The notes beneath the pieces were generated by a model. It searched no databases. It saw only the letters and a list, made by a program, of their open reading frames with translations, and had not been told where the DNA came from. A stretch of 64,000 nucleotides of DNA from an uncultured Hungatella sp. GTDB lineage: Bacteria; Bacillota; Clostridia; Lachnospirales; Lachnospiraceae. Shown piece by piece: positions 42,217-49,744 of this stretch. Made by a program: the position numbers and the translations under genes. The first letter of the stretch is position 1, and each line of letters starts with the position of its first letter. The DNA lies in the NCBI GenBank assembly GCA_910577935.1, contig CAJTOT010000003.1, positions 1-64,000 of the forward strand. Direction: 5' to 3'.

Positions 42217-44214
42217 ATGATGAAGACCATGACGAAGAAACAGAAAAAAATGATCCTGCGTCTGAGCGTGAGCGCCGTGTTCTTAATCGGCGGAATCGTG
42301 ACCGAGGGGATTCACCCGGCAGACTGGATTTTGTTTATCGTATCCTACCTGGCGGCTGGATATGACATTCCTCTGAAGGCTCTGAGAAATATCCGCAACG
42401 GGCAGGTGTTTGACGAGAATTTTCTCATGACAGTGGCTACGGCAGGAGCTATCGGCGTGGGCGAGCTGGAAGAGGCTGTGGCGGTGATGCTGTTTTATCA
42501 GGTGGGGGAGCTGTTCAGCGACTATGCGGTAAACCGTTCCAGAAAGTCCATCACGGAGCTGATGGACATCAACCCGGATTATGCCAACGTGCTGAGAGGC
42601 GGGAAGGAAGAGCAGGTGGAGCCTGACGAGGTGGAGATCGGGGAAGTGATTCTGATAAAGCCGGGAGAGAAGGTTCCCCTGGACGGAATCGTGGTCAAGG
42701 GCAGTTCCAGCCTGGACACCAAGGCTCTGACAGGGGAGAGCGTCCCTGTGGAGGTGACAGAGGGGAAAGACGTTGTCAGCGGTTCTATCAACTTAAACGG
42801 CGTGTTGGAGGTGCAGGTGACGAAACTGTTCGACGACTCCACGGTGGCGAAGATACTGGAGCTGGTGGAGAATGCCAGCTCCAGAAAAGCCAGAGCGGAG
42901 AACTTCATCACAAGATTTGCCAGGGTCTACACCCCTATTGTGGTGATTCTGGCGCTGATTTTGGCTCTGGCGCCACCTGTGCTTTTGAGACAGCCCTGGT
43001 CTGTGTGGGTGTACAGGGCATGCAGCTTTCTCGTAGTGTCCTGCCCCTGCGCTTTGGTGATCTCTGTTCCTTTAAGCTTCTTCGGAGGGCTTGGAGCCGC
43101 CTCGAAACAGGGAATTCTGGTGAAGGGGAGCAACTACCTGGAGGCTATGGGAACCCTGGACACGGTGGTGTTTGACAAGACGGGGACGCTGACCACAGGA
43201 AAATTCCAGGTGACAGAGGTGGAGACGGCGGGCTCCTGTACCAGGGAGGAACTACTGGAGCTGGCGGCATACGGGGAGTACCGTTCCAATCATCCCATCG
43301 CCCTGTCGGTAAAAGAGGCCTTCGAGAGAGAAGCCGGGGGGCGGCGGCTCCTGGGAGACAGGATACTGTCGGTGGAGGAGATTGCCGGCCACGGAATGCA
43401 TGTGAAACTGGGGAGTATCCGCGGGGCGGCGGAGGCCGGCAGCGCGGGGACCGGGGCGGCGGAGGTCATAAGCGTGGGAACCGAAAGCCAGGAAACCGGC
43501 AGCGGAGAACCTGGCGGCAGGGAACTGTACATCGGCAACGAGAAGCTGATGGAGCGCCAGGGGATACAGGTTCCCGTCAGGGACGACGGGCTGGGGACCG
43601 CTCTGTATGTTGCCGACAGAAAAGAGTACCTGGGGCGTATAGTCATCTCGGATACGGTGCGGGAGGATGTGCCCGAGACTTTAGGGCTGCTCAGGAGAGA
43701 GGGAGTCAGGAACCTGGTGATGCTGACAGGCGACAAGGAATCTGTGGGAAAGGCAGTGGGAGAACGGCTGGGACTTGACAAGGTGTTCGGCGGGCTTCTG
43801 CCGGGGGACAAGGTGCAGAAGGTGGAAAGCTTTCTCAGCGATAAGGCGGCTGACAGGACTCTCGCTTTCGTGGGGGACGGCATCAACGACGCCCCGGTGC
43901 TGGCCAGGGCAGATGTGGGAATCGCCATGGGAGGCATCGGGTCTGACGCGGCGGTGGAGGCGGCAGATGTGGTGATCATGAACGATGAGCCCTCCAAGAT
44001 CGTGGACGGAATCCGCATTGCCAGAAAAACTGTAGCAATCGTCCGTCAGAATATCCTGTTCGCCATCGGGGTGAAGGTGCTGGTGCTGCTTTTGGTGGCC
44101 TGCGGGATGGCGTCTATGTGGGCGGCGGTGTTCGGCGACGTGGGAGTGTCCGTTCTGGCGATTCTCAATGCGGTCCGGACACTAAGTTACAAGCGCGTGA
44201 GCCGGCCGGCATAG
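42217..44214 (+). CDS. cadA: Cd/Zn-exporting P1B-type ATPase
   Basis: 665 residues. Membrane metal site SCPCALVISVP (Cys276, Cys278), phosphorylation DKTGTLT (Asp320), ALTGESVP (actuator), SNHPIA (P1B signature His-Pro), GDGINDAPVLA hinge and a final pair of helices ending LAILNAVRTLSYKR. The CPC motif and CadC partner point to Cd/Zn/Pb export. It lacks an N-terminal HMA domain, so it is short at that end. A Gly/Ala/Glu-rich insert of about 35 residues interrupts the nucleotide-binding domain (around 405-438). Ribosome site GGGGGAGAG. Confidence 0.92.
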   Translation: MMKTMTKKQKKMILRLSVSAVFLIGGIVTEGIHPADWILFIVSYLAAGYDIPLKALRNIRNGQVFDENFLMTVATAGAIGVGELEEAVAVMLFYQVGELFSDYAVNRSRKSITELMDINPDYANVLRGGKEEQVEPDEVEIGEVILIKPGEKVPLDGIVVKGSSSLDTKALTGESVPVEVTEGKDVVSGSINLNGVLEVQVTKLFDDSTVAKILELVENASSRKARAENFITRFARVYTPIVVILALILALAPPVLLRQPWSVWVYRACSFLVVSCPCALVISVPLSFFGGLGAASKQGILVKGSNYLEAMGTLDTVVFDKTGTLTTGKFQVTEVETAGSCTREELLELAAYGEYRSNHPIALSVKEAFEREAGGRRLLGDRILSVEEIAGHGMHVKLGSIRGAAEAGSAGTGAAEVISVGTESQETGSGEPGGRELYIGNEKLMERQGIQVPVRDDGLGTALYVADRKEYLGRIVISDTVREDVPETLGLLRREGVRNLVMLTGDKESVGKAVGERLGLDKVFGGLLPGDKVQKVESFLSDKAADRTLAFVGDGINDAPVLARADVGIAMGGIGSDAAVEAADVVIMNDEPSKIVDGIRIARKTVAIVRQNILFAIGVKVLVLLLVACGMASMWAAVFGDVGVSVLAILNAVRTLSYKRVSRPA

Positions 44215-44232
44215 TTATGGAGCCAAGGCATA

Positions 44233-44409
44233 TGGTGCCTGTGTTCACAGGACACCTGCTGACAGTAATCTGCCACGGGTTACTGTTCACATGTCACAGC
44301 AACCAGCAAAAATCCATGAAAATCGCCTGGGTTGATGGGATTTTTGTCCGCCCGCCCAGGTTATCATACGGTCAGCGCAGCCAGTGCGCTGACCTGCCTG
44401 AACAGTAAC
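44233..44409. repeat. Multi-stem structured element, possible RNA or mobile repeat
   Basis: Perfect or near-perfect inverted repeats: 234-243/246-256 (GGTGCCTGTG, one bulge); ACAGTAA 262-268 with TTACTGT 280-286; GTTACTGTTC 279-288 with GAACAGTAAC 400-409; AAAAATCC 308-315 with GGATTTTT 338-345; CCTGGG 326-331 with CCCAGG 355-360; GGTCAGCGC 370-378 with GCGCTGACC 386-394 (all plus 44000). Helices 308/338 and 326/355 interleave like a pseudoknot, and 280-286 has two competing partners. Strand unknown. Confidence 0.6.
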
Positions 44410-44448
44410 TGTCATGGACCCAGGTGAAGAAAGAGTTTTCGAATTCAC

Positions 44449-44477
44449 TTGTATATTCCCTTTATAACATATATAAT
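44449..44477 (+). promoter_or_regulatory. Promoter of UDP-glucose dehydrogenase gene
   Basis: TTGTAT, 17 bases, TATAAT, 51 bases before the ATG. Confidence 0.75.
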
Positions 44478-44528
44478 AGAAGAAAGCGTTATTAATGCAA
44501 CAGAAAGAACACAGAGGAGACGATTGTT

Positions 44529-45809
44529 ATGAACACAAGCGCAAATGAAACGCCCGTTTCCAGGCGGCAGCTCACGGTAGCCGTGGCGGGAACAGGTTAC
44601 GTGGGGTTATCCCTGGCCGTGCTGCTGTCCCAGAATCACAGAGTATACGCAGTGGATATCGTGCCGGAGAAGGTGGAAAAGATCAACAGCAGAATATCGC
44701 CTATACAGGACGCGGAGATAGAGGAGTATCTGAGAGACAGGCAGCTGGATCTGACAGCCACCTTAGACGGGGCAAAGGCCTACAGGGAGGCGGACTTTGT
44801 GATCATCGCCGCCCCTACCAACTATGACAGCCGGAAGAATTTTTTTGACACCTCCGCAGTGGAGGAGGTCATTGAGCTGGTGATGGAGTCCAACCCGGAA
44901 GCTGTGATGGTGATCAAGTCCACGGTTCCGGTAGGTTACACCGAGTCCGTGAGGAAGAAGTACAACACCTCCAGGATTCTGTTCAGCCCGGAGTTTTTGC
45001 GGGAGTCAAAAGCCTTGTACGATAACCTGTATCCCAGCAGAATCATCGTGGGGGTTGACGAGGGAGATGAGAGCCTTGCCAAGGCTGCCAGGACATTTGC
45101 CGGCCTTCTCAGGGAAGGGGCTCTCAAGGAGCAGATCGACACCCTGTTTATGGGATTCACGGAGGCGGAAGCGGTGAAGCTGTTCGCCAACACCTACCTG
45201 GCTCTGAGAGTGTCCTATTTTAACGAGCTGGACACCTACGCCGAGATGAAGGGCCTGGACACCCGGTCCATCATCGAGGGTGTCTGCCTGGACCCGAGAA
45301 TCGGCTCCCACTACAACAACCCATCCTTCGGCTACGGCGGCTACTGCCTGCCTAAGGATACCAAGCAGCTTCTGGCTAATTACTCCGACGTGCCGGAGAA
45401 CCTGATTGGGGCCATCGTCGAGAGCAATCGGACCAGAAAAGACTTTATCGCGGACCGCGTGCTGACCACGGCGGGATATTATGATTACTACAGCAGGAAC
45501 GATTATGACCAGGAGAAGGAGCGCACCTGTATCGTAGGCGTCTACCGCCTGACCATGAAGAGCAACTCCGACAATTTCCGCCAGTCCTCTATCCAGGGAG
45601 TGATGAAGAGAATCAAGGCCAAGGGGGCAGTGGTTGTGGTTCACGAGCCCACCCTGGAGGATGGAAGCACATTTTTCGGAAGCCAGGTGATTAACGACTT
45701 AGAGAAGTTTAAGTCCATGTGCGACTGCATCATCGCCAACCGGTATGACAGCGCCCTGGACGACGTGAGCGAAAAAGTGTACACAAGAGATTTGTTCCGA
45801 AGAGATTAA
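44529..45809 (+). CDS. ugd: UDP-glucose 6-dehydrogenase
   Basis: 426 residues. Oxidises UDP-glucose (or a related nucleotide sugar) to the uronic acid with two NAD+. NAD-binding VAGTGYVGLSLAVLL, then IIAAPTNYD, STVPVGYT, FSPEFLRESKALYDNLYPSRIIVG, and catalytic Cys273 in GYGGYCLPKDTKQ. Residues 280-426 form the C-terminal UDP-binding domain (GVYRLTMKSNSDNFRQSS). No capsule or other sugar genes flank it, so its product's use is unclear. AGAGGAG precedes the ATG. Confidence 0.92.
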   Translation: MNTSANETPVSRRQLTVAVAGTGYVGLSLAVLLSQNHRVYAVDIVPEKVEKINSRISPIQDAEIEEYLRDRQLDLTATLDGAKAYREADFVIIAAPTNYDSRKNFFDTSAVEEVIELVMESNPEAVMVIKSTVPVGYTESVRKKYNTSRILFSPEFLRESKALYDNLYPSRIIVGVDEGDESLAKAARTFAGLLREGALKEQIDTLFMGFTEAEAVKLFANTYLALRVSYFNELDTYAEMKGLDTRSIIEGVCLDPRIGSHYNNPSFGYGGYCLPKDTKQLLANYSDVPENLIGAIVESNRTRKDFIADRVLTTAGYYDYYSRNDYDQEKERTCIVGVYRLTMKSNSDNFRQSSIQGVMKRIKAKGAVVVVHEPTLEDGSTFFGSQVINDLEKFKSMCDCIIANRYDSALDDVSEKVYTRDLFRRD

Positions 45810-45889
45810 GACAACTTTACAGCAGACAGCACATTGACATCAGATCGCCATGACGGCGACCGCGATAGCGAAAAGAGGATGATTTGATT

Positions 45890-46549
45890 ATGCCCGTATA
45901 CCGTTTGAGACAGAACGAGATCAGTTTTCCAACCCCTACACTTGCCAGAGACGACGGTCTTCTGGCCGTGGGCGGGGACTTGAGCGTGGACCGGCTGCTT
46001 TTGGCCTACACACACGGAATTTTCCCATGGTACAATCCGGGGGAGGAGATTCTGTGGTGGTGTCCGAAGGAGCGCTTTCTTATATACCCCGAGGCCATCC
46101 ACATATCCCGCTCTATGAAAAAATATATCAGGAAACACACATATCGGATATTTTTAAACAGGGATTTCCAGGATACCATGCACCACTGCCGGATGAAGCG
46201 GGAGTTTGAGGAGGGGACCTGGATCAGCGACGAGATGGAGGAGGCATACCTGGAACTGCACAAGGAAGGGTATGCTGTCAGTGTGGAGGTGTATGAGGAA
46301 GGGGAACTGGCCGGCGGACTTTACGGCGTGGCTATAGGGAGATGTTTTTTTGGAGAGAGCATGTTCTCTGAGAAGAAAAACGGGTCCAAGGTGGCTTTGA
46401 TCGCCCTGTCCCGTTTTCTGGAACAGAGGAAGTTTCTCTTTATCGACTGTCAGTTTCACACAGATCATCTGGAACATATGGGGGGACAATATGTGTCCTG
46501 GGAGACCTTTGACAATCTTTTGCAGGAAGGGCTTCAGGTTTCTTGTTGA
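45890..46549 (+). CDS. aat: Leucyl/phenylalanyl-tRNA--protein transferase
   Basis: 219 residues. Attaches Leu or Phe from tRNA to N-terminal Arg/Lys, marking proteins for the ClpS-ClpAP N-end rule pathway. Family blocks: FPTPTLARDDGLLAVGGDLS, YTHGIFPWYNPGEEILWWCP, ARY-like GTWISDEMEEAY, GGLYGVAIGRCFFGESMFS and DCQFHTDHLEHMG. Either ATG 45890 or TTG 45884 could be the start; the GAGG site is spaced better for TTG, but ATG fits the usual N-terminus. No clpS is nearby. The glnA promoter overlaps its stop codon. Confidence 0.9.
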   Translation: MPVYRLRQNEISFPTPTLARDDGLLAVGGDLSVDRLLLAYTHGIFPWYNPGEEILWWCPKERFLIYPEAIHISRSMKKYIRKHTYRIFLNRDFQDTMHHCRMKREFEEGTWISDEMEEAYLELHKEGYAVSVEVYEEGELAGGLYGVAIGRCFFGESMFSEKKNGSKVALIALSRFLEQRKFLFIDCQFHTDHLEHMGGQYVSWETFDNLLQEGLQVSC

Positions 46550-46574
46550 CAAACCTCCCGTAAACGGTTAGTAT
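46546..46574 (+). promoter_or_regulatory. Promoter of glnA leader
   Basis: TTGACA, 17 bases, TAGTAT. The -35 hexamer contains the aat stop codon. The transcript would begin near 46581 and run straight into the attenuator. Confidence 0.82.
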
Positions 46575-46588
46575 AAAAAAGAAGAATC

Positions 46589-46648
46589 GTAACGAGGGCG
46601 TTACAAGTCGGTCATTGGGGTCAATGGCTCTTGTAACGTCTTTTTTTT
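46589..46648 (+). promoter_or_regulatory. glnA leader attenuator, ANTAR-type candidate
   Basis: Terminator: GTTACAAG (46600-46607) pairs with CTTGTAAC (46630-46637), enclosing GTCATTG/CAATGGC, then eight Ts. Competing hairpin: GTAACG (46589-46594) pairs with CGTTAC (46599-46604), using part of the terminator's 5' arm. So the leader has a clear on/off choice. Two small hairpins in series is the arrangement that ANTAR proteins bind; both six-base loops have G at position 4 but lack the usual A at position 1. Confidence 0.75.
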
Positions 46649-46769
46649 CGGCAGAGGGCTGGGCTGAGGCGCAGTCTGACTTGCCGGATATGGGAATTTA
46701 AGGTATAATTACTTTGTCGTTTGGTCCGTGCCGGGCGGTAAGGTACAGAATTAGAAGGAGAGTGGAGAC

Positions 46770-48107
46770 ATGGGAAGATACACCAGGGAAGATATTATCC
46801 GTATGGTAGAAGAGGAAGACGTGGAATTCATCAGGCTTCAGTTCACCGATATCTTCGGAATGTTGAAAAATGTAGCCATCACTGCCGGGCAGCTGGGAAA
46901 AGCGCTGGACAACCGCTGCATGTTTGACGGGTCTGCCATCGAAGGCTTTGTCAGGATGGAAGAGACCGACATGTACCTGTATCCGGATCTGGATACTTTT
47001 GAAATATTTCCGTGGAGGCCGCAGCAGGGAAAGGTGGCCAGGCTCATCTGCGATGTCCACTGCCCGGACGGCAGCCCCTTTGAGGGCGATCCAAGATATG
47101 TGTTGAAGAAGGTGCTCAAGGAGGCCGAGTCCATGGGCTATCGGTTTAACGTAGGGCCGGAGTGTGAGTTTTTCCTGTTCCACACCGATGAACAGGGGCT
47201 TCCCACCACCACCACCCACGAGATGGCGGGATATTTTGACGTGGGGCCTATCGACCTGGCCGAGAATGTGCGCCGGGATATTGTGCTGAATCTGGAGGAT
47301 ATGGGGTTTGACATCGAGTCCTCCCACCACGAGATCGCGCCGGCCCAGCACGAGGTGGATTTTCAGTACGAGACGGGGCTTAAGGCGGCGGACAATATTC
47401 TCACCTTCAAGATGGCAGTGAAGACCATCGCCAAGCGTCACGGGCTTCACGCCACGTTTATGCCGAAGCCAAAGGCGGGAGTCAACGGCTCGGGCATGCA
47501 CATCAACATGTCCCTGGAAGATCTGGCGGGGAAGAACCTGTTTGCCGACGCTTCCGACGAGATGGGCCTGAGCAGGCTGGCATATCAGTTTCTGGCCGGC
47601 ATTCTTCATCACATAAAGTCCATGACGATTTTGACCAATCCTCTGGTCAACTCTTATAAAAGGCTGATTCCGGGCTATGACGCCCCCACCTATATCGCCT
47701 GGTCCACGGCGTCCAACAGGGGGCAGCTGATCAGGATTCCCTCCTCCAGAGGCTCCAACACCAGGATCGAGCTGAGGAGCCCGGATTCGGCTATGAATCC
47801 CTATCTGGCTCTGGCTGCCTGTCTGGCGGCGGGGCTGGACGGCATCAAGCGGGAGATGGCTTCCCCGGAACCCATCAGGCGGAACGTGTCTGCCATGACT
47901 GAGGAGGAGATAAAGGACTGGGGCATCAGCCAGCTGCCGGAGACTCTGGGCGAGGCTATCGAGGCATTTGAAAATGACGGCTTTTTGCGGGAAGTCCTGG
48001 GCAGGCATATTTATACCAAGTATCTGACAGCCAAGAAGGAAGAGTGGGATCAGTTCCGGTCCCAGGTGACTGACTGGGAGATCGAGGAGTACCTGTATAA
48101 ATTTTGA
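46770..48107 (+). CDS. glnA: Glutamine synthetase type I
   Basis: 445-residue GS-I (alpha type, no adenylylation insert). Makes glutamine from glutamate and ammonia. Visible: FTDIFGMLKNV, MFDGSAIEGFVR (Asp-50-like loop), GPECEFFLF, ESSHHEIAPAQHEVDF, FMPKPKAGVNGSGMHINMS, NPLVNSYKRLIPGYDAP and NRGQLIRIPSSRG. AGAAGGAG precedes the ATG. Expression is probably set by attenuation in the 46.59-46.65 kb leader, with the ANTAR protein encoded 27 bases downstream as the likely factor. Confidence 0.96.
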   Translation: MGRYTREDIIRMVEEEDVEFIRLQFTDIFGMLKNVAITAGQLGKALDNRCMFDGSAIEGFVRMEETDMYLYPDLDTFEIFPWRPQQGKVARLICDVHCPDGSPFEGDPRYVLKKVLKEAESMGYRFNVGPECEFFLFHTDEQGLPTTTTHEMAGYFDVGPIDLAENVRRDIVLNLEDMGFDIESSHHEIAPAQHEVDFQYETGLKAADNILTFKMAVKTIAKRHGLHATFMPKPKAGVNGSGMHINMSLEDLAGKNLFADASDEMGLSRLAYQFLAGILHHIKSMTILTNPLVNSYKRLIPGYDAPTYIAWSTASNRGQLIRIPSSRGSNTRIELRSPDSAMNPYLALAACLAAGLDGIKREMASPEPIRRNVSAMTEEEIKDWGISQLPETLGEAIEAFENDGFLREVLGRHIYTKYLTAKKEEWDQFRSQVTDWEIEEYLYKF

Positions 48108-48134
48108 TCATGTATTTGCCTGGAGGTGAAGTGT

Positions 48135-48683
48135 GTGACCAACATCATCGTGGCATTTTCCAAGCAGGAGGATGCAAAAAGCATTAAGAATATTCTCACG
48201 CGCAACGGTTTTCAGGTGGTGGCGATCTGCACATCAGGCGCTCAGGTTCTCAACAGCATGGAAGACTTAAACGGGGGAATCATAATCAGCGGCTACCGGT
48301 TTGCGGATATGCTGTATCAGGGTATCCGCGAGGATATGCCCCGCGGCTTCGAGATGCTTCTGGTGGCGTCTCCGGGCAGATTCGGCGGGGGGATGCCTGA
48401 CGATATGGTGTGTCTCCCCATGCCGCTGAAGGTTCATGACCTGGTGAACACGGTGGAGATGATGTGCCGGACCCAGGTTCAGAGGAAGCGGAGGCTGAGG
48501 CAGCAGCCGGCGGAGAGGAGCGAGGAGGACACCAGGGTGATCGCCAAGGCAAAGGAACTTCTCATGGACCGCAACAATATGACCGAGACGGAGGCTCACC
48601 GATATATTCAGAAGTGCAGTATGGACAACGGGACCAACTTGGTGGAGACTGCCCGTATGGTGATCAGCCTGATTGATCTATGA
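48135..48683 (+). CDS. ANTAR-domain antiterminator with degenerate receiver
   Basis: 182 residues. The C-terminus (about 130-182: VIAKAKELLMDRNNMTETEAHRYIQKCSMDNGTNLVETARMVI) is a clear ANTAR RNA-binding domain. The N-terminal receiver-like domain lacks the acidic pocket and phospho-Asp (GIIISGYRF where the Asp should be), so it is probably not phosphorylated but may bind a protein such as GlnA. GTG at 48126 lies inside the ribosome site; GTG 48135, six bases after GGAGGTG, is the better start. Clostridial glnA is known to be followed by such a gene. Confidence 0.9.
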   Translation: MTNIIVAFSKQEDAKSIKNILTRNGFQVVAICTSGAQVLNSMEDLNGGIIISGYRFADMLYQGIREDMPRGFEMLLVASPGRFGGGMPDDMVCLPMPLKVHDLVNTVEMMCRTQVQRKRRLRQQPAERSEEDTRVIAKAKELLMDRNNMTETEAHRYIQKCSMDNGTNLVETARMVISLIDL

Positions 48684-48711
48684 CGATGATATAGGACAAA
48701 GGAGCGCAGAG

Positions 48712-49515
48712 ATGAAATTTACGAAAATGCAGGGGGCGGGCAACGACTATGTGTATGTCAACTGCTTCGAGGAGACGGTTTTGGACCCCCAGGCGGCGGC
48801 CATATATGTGAGCGACAGGCACCTGGGCGTGGGAGCGGACGGCCTGGTGCTGATCTGCCCGTCGGAGACGGCGGATGTGAAGATGCGCATGTTCAATACG
48901 GACGGGTCGGAGGGAGCCATGTGCGGCAATGCTATCCGGTGCGTGGGCAAATACGCTTACGACCACGGCCTGGTGTCAGACACCAGCATCACCGTGGAAA
49001 CCCTGGGGGGAATCAAGCGCCTGGACATGGAGACAGAGAACGGCAGAGTGACCTGGGCATGTGTGGATATGGGCATACCGGAGGTGACCTCCGGAGTTCC
49101 GGAACCCATAGAAGTCTGTGGGGAGAACAAGGAGTTTGTGGGAATCTCCGTTGGAAATCCTCATGCGGTGTATTTTTGTCAGGATATCGATTCACTGAAG
49201 CTGGAGGAGATCGGCCCGTACTATGAGAATCACAGCCGCTTTCCGGGGCGGGTCAACTCGGAATTTGTCCAGGTCGTGGACCGGGGGCATATCCGCATGA
49301 GAGTGTGGGAGCGTGGGAGCGGAGAGACTCTTGCCTGCGGCACGGGAGCCACGGCCGGCACGGTGGCCTCCATATTGAGAGGCTATACGGACAGCCAGGT
49401 GACGGTGTCCCTGCGGGGAGGCGATCTGGTGATAACATGGAATCGGGAGACGGGCCATGTGTTTATGGCAGGGCCTGCGGTGGAAGTGTTCCATGGGGAC
49501 ATAGAAGTCAAATAA
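48712..49515 (+). CDS. dapF: Diaminopimelate epimerase
   Basis: Converts LL- to meso-diaminopimelate for lysine and peptidoglycan. 267 residues with MKFTKMQGAGNDY at the start, the two catalytic cysteines Cys71 in MCGNAIRC and Cys209 in ACGTGA, and GNPHAVYF. An upstream in-frame ATG at 48673 overlaps the previous gene and is rejected; 48712 follows AAAGGAG. Together with dapL 229 bases downstream it completes the aminotransferase route to lysine. Confidence 0.95.
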   Translation: MKFTKMQGAGNDYVYVNCFEETVLDPQAAAIYVSDRHLGVGADGLVLICPSETADVKMRMFNTDGSEGAMCGNAIRCVGKYAYDHGLVSDTSITVETLGGIKRLDMETENGRVTWACVDMGIPEVTSGVPEPIEVCGENKEFVGISVGNPHAVYFCQDIDSLKLEEIGPYYENHSRFPGRVNSEFVQVVDRGHIRMRVWERGSGETLACGTGATAGTVASILRGYTDSQVTVSLRGGDLVITWNRETGHVFMAGPAVEVFHGDIEVK

Positions 49516-49710
49516 TATGATGCCAGGGTCAAAGGGTCATGTCTGACATGCCTGCATGTCAATACATGACTTTGGGGCCCGAAAAAACATGAAAAAGCAG
49601 CCCGATAGGGCGGATTTTGAATGTTTTTAGGATTGCGGGAGCGTGAAATGCGGAGCAATCCGCAGGCATCAGGGGGCAAAAAACCTTTTGCCCCCAACAT
49701 CATAATATGG
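49512..49710. repeat. Structured intergenic element between dapF and dapL
   Basis: Bounded by TATGATG (49516-49522) and CATCATA (49698-49704). Inside: a long hairpin 49526-49580 with four helical blocks (GGGT, CAAAG, TCATGT, TGACATGC and partners); GCGGATT 49610-49616 with AATCCGC 49657-49663, competing with GGATTGC 49630-49636 and GCAATCC 49655-49661; and GGGGGCAAAA 49672-49681 with TTTTGCCCCC 49686-49695. No T run follows the last hairpin. Could be a MITE-like repeat or an RNA. Confidence 0.6.
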
Positions 49711-49744
49711 TAAGAGGAGACTTGGAAAGAGGAGTGGACGAGAG

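Larger units (their letters stand above)
44215..44528. other. Gene-free interval with structured element and ugd promoter
   Basis: No gene. 44230-44412 is packed with inverted repeats (see next entry). The right part is AT-rich and carries the promoter of the dehydrogenase gene. No T-tailed terminator for cadA is visible. Confidence 0.6.

Noticed and set aside
49672..49695. Perfect GGGGGCAAAA hairpin as terminator of dapF
   Set aside because: No T run follows in either direction close enough; it is better viewed as part of the larger structured element.
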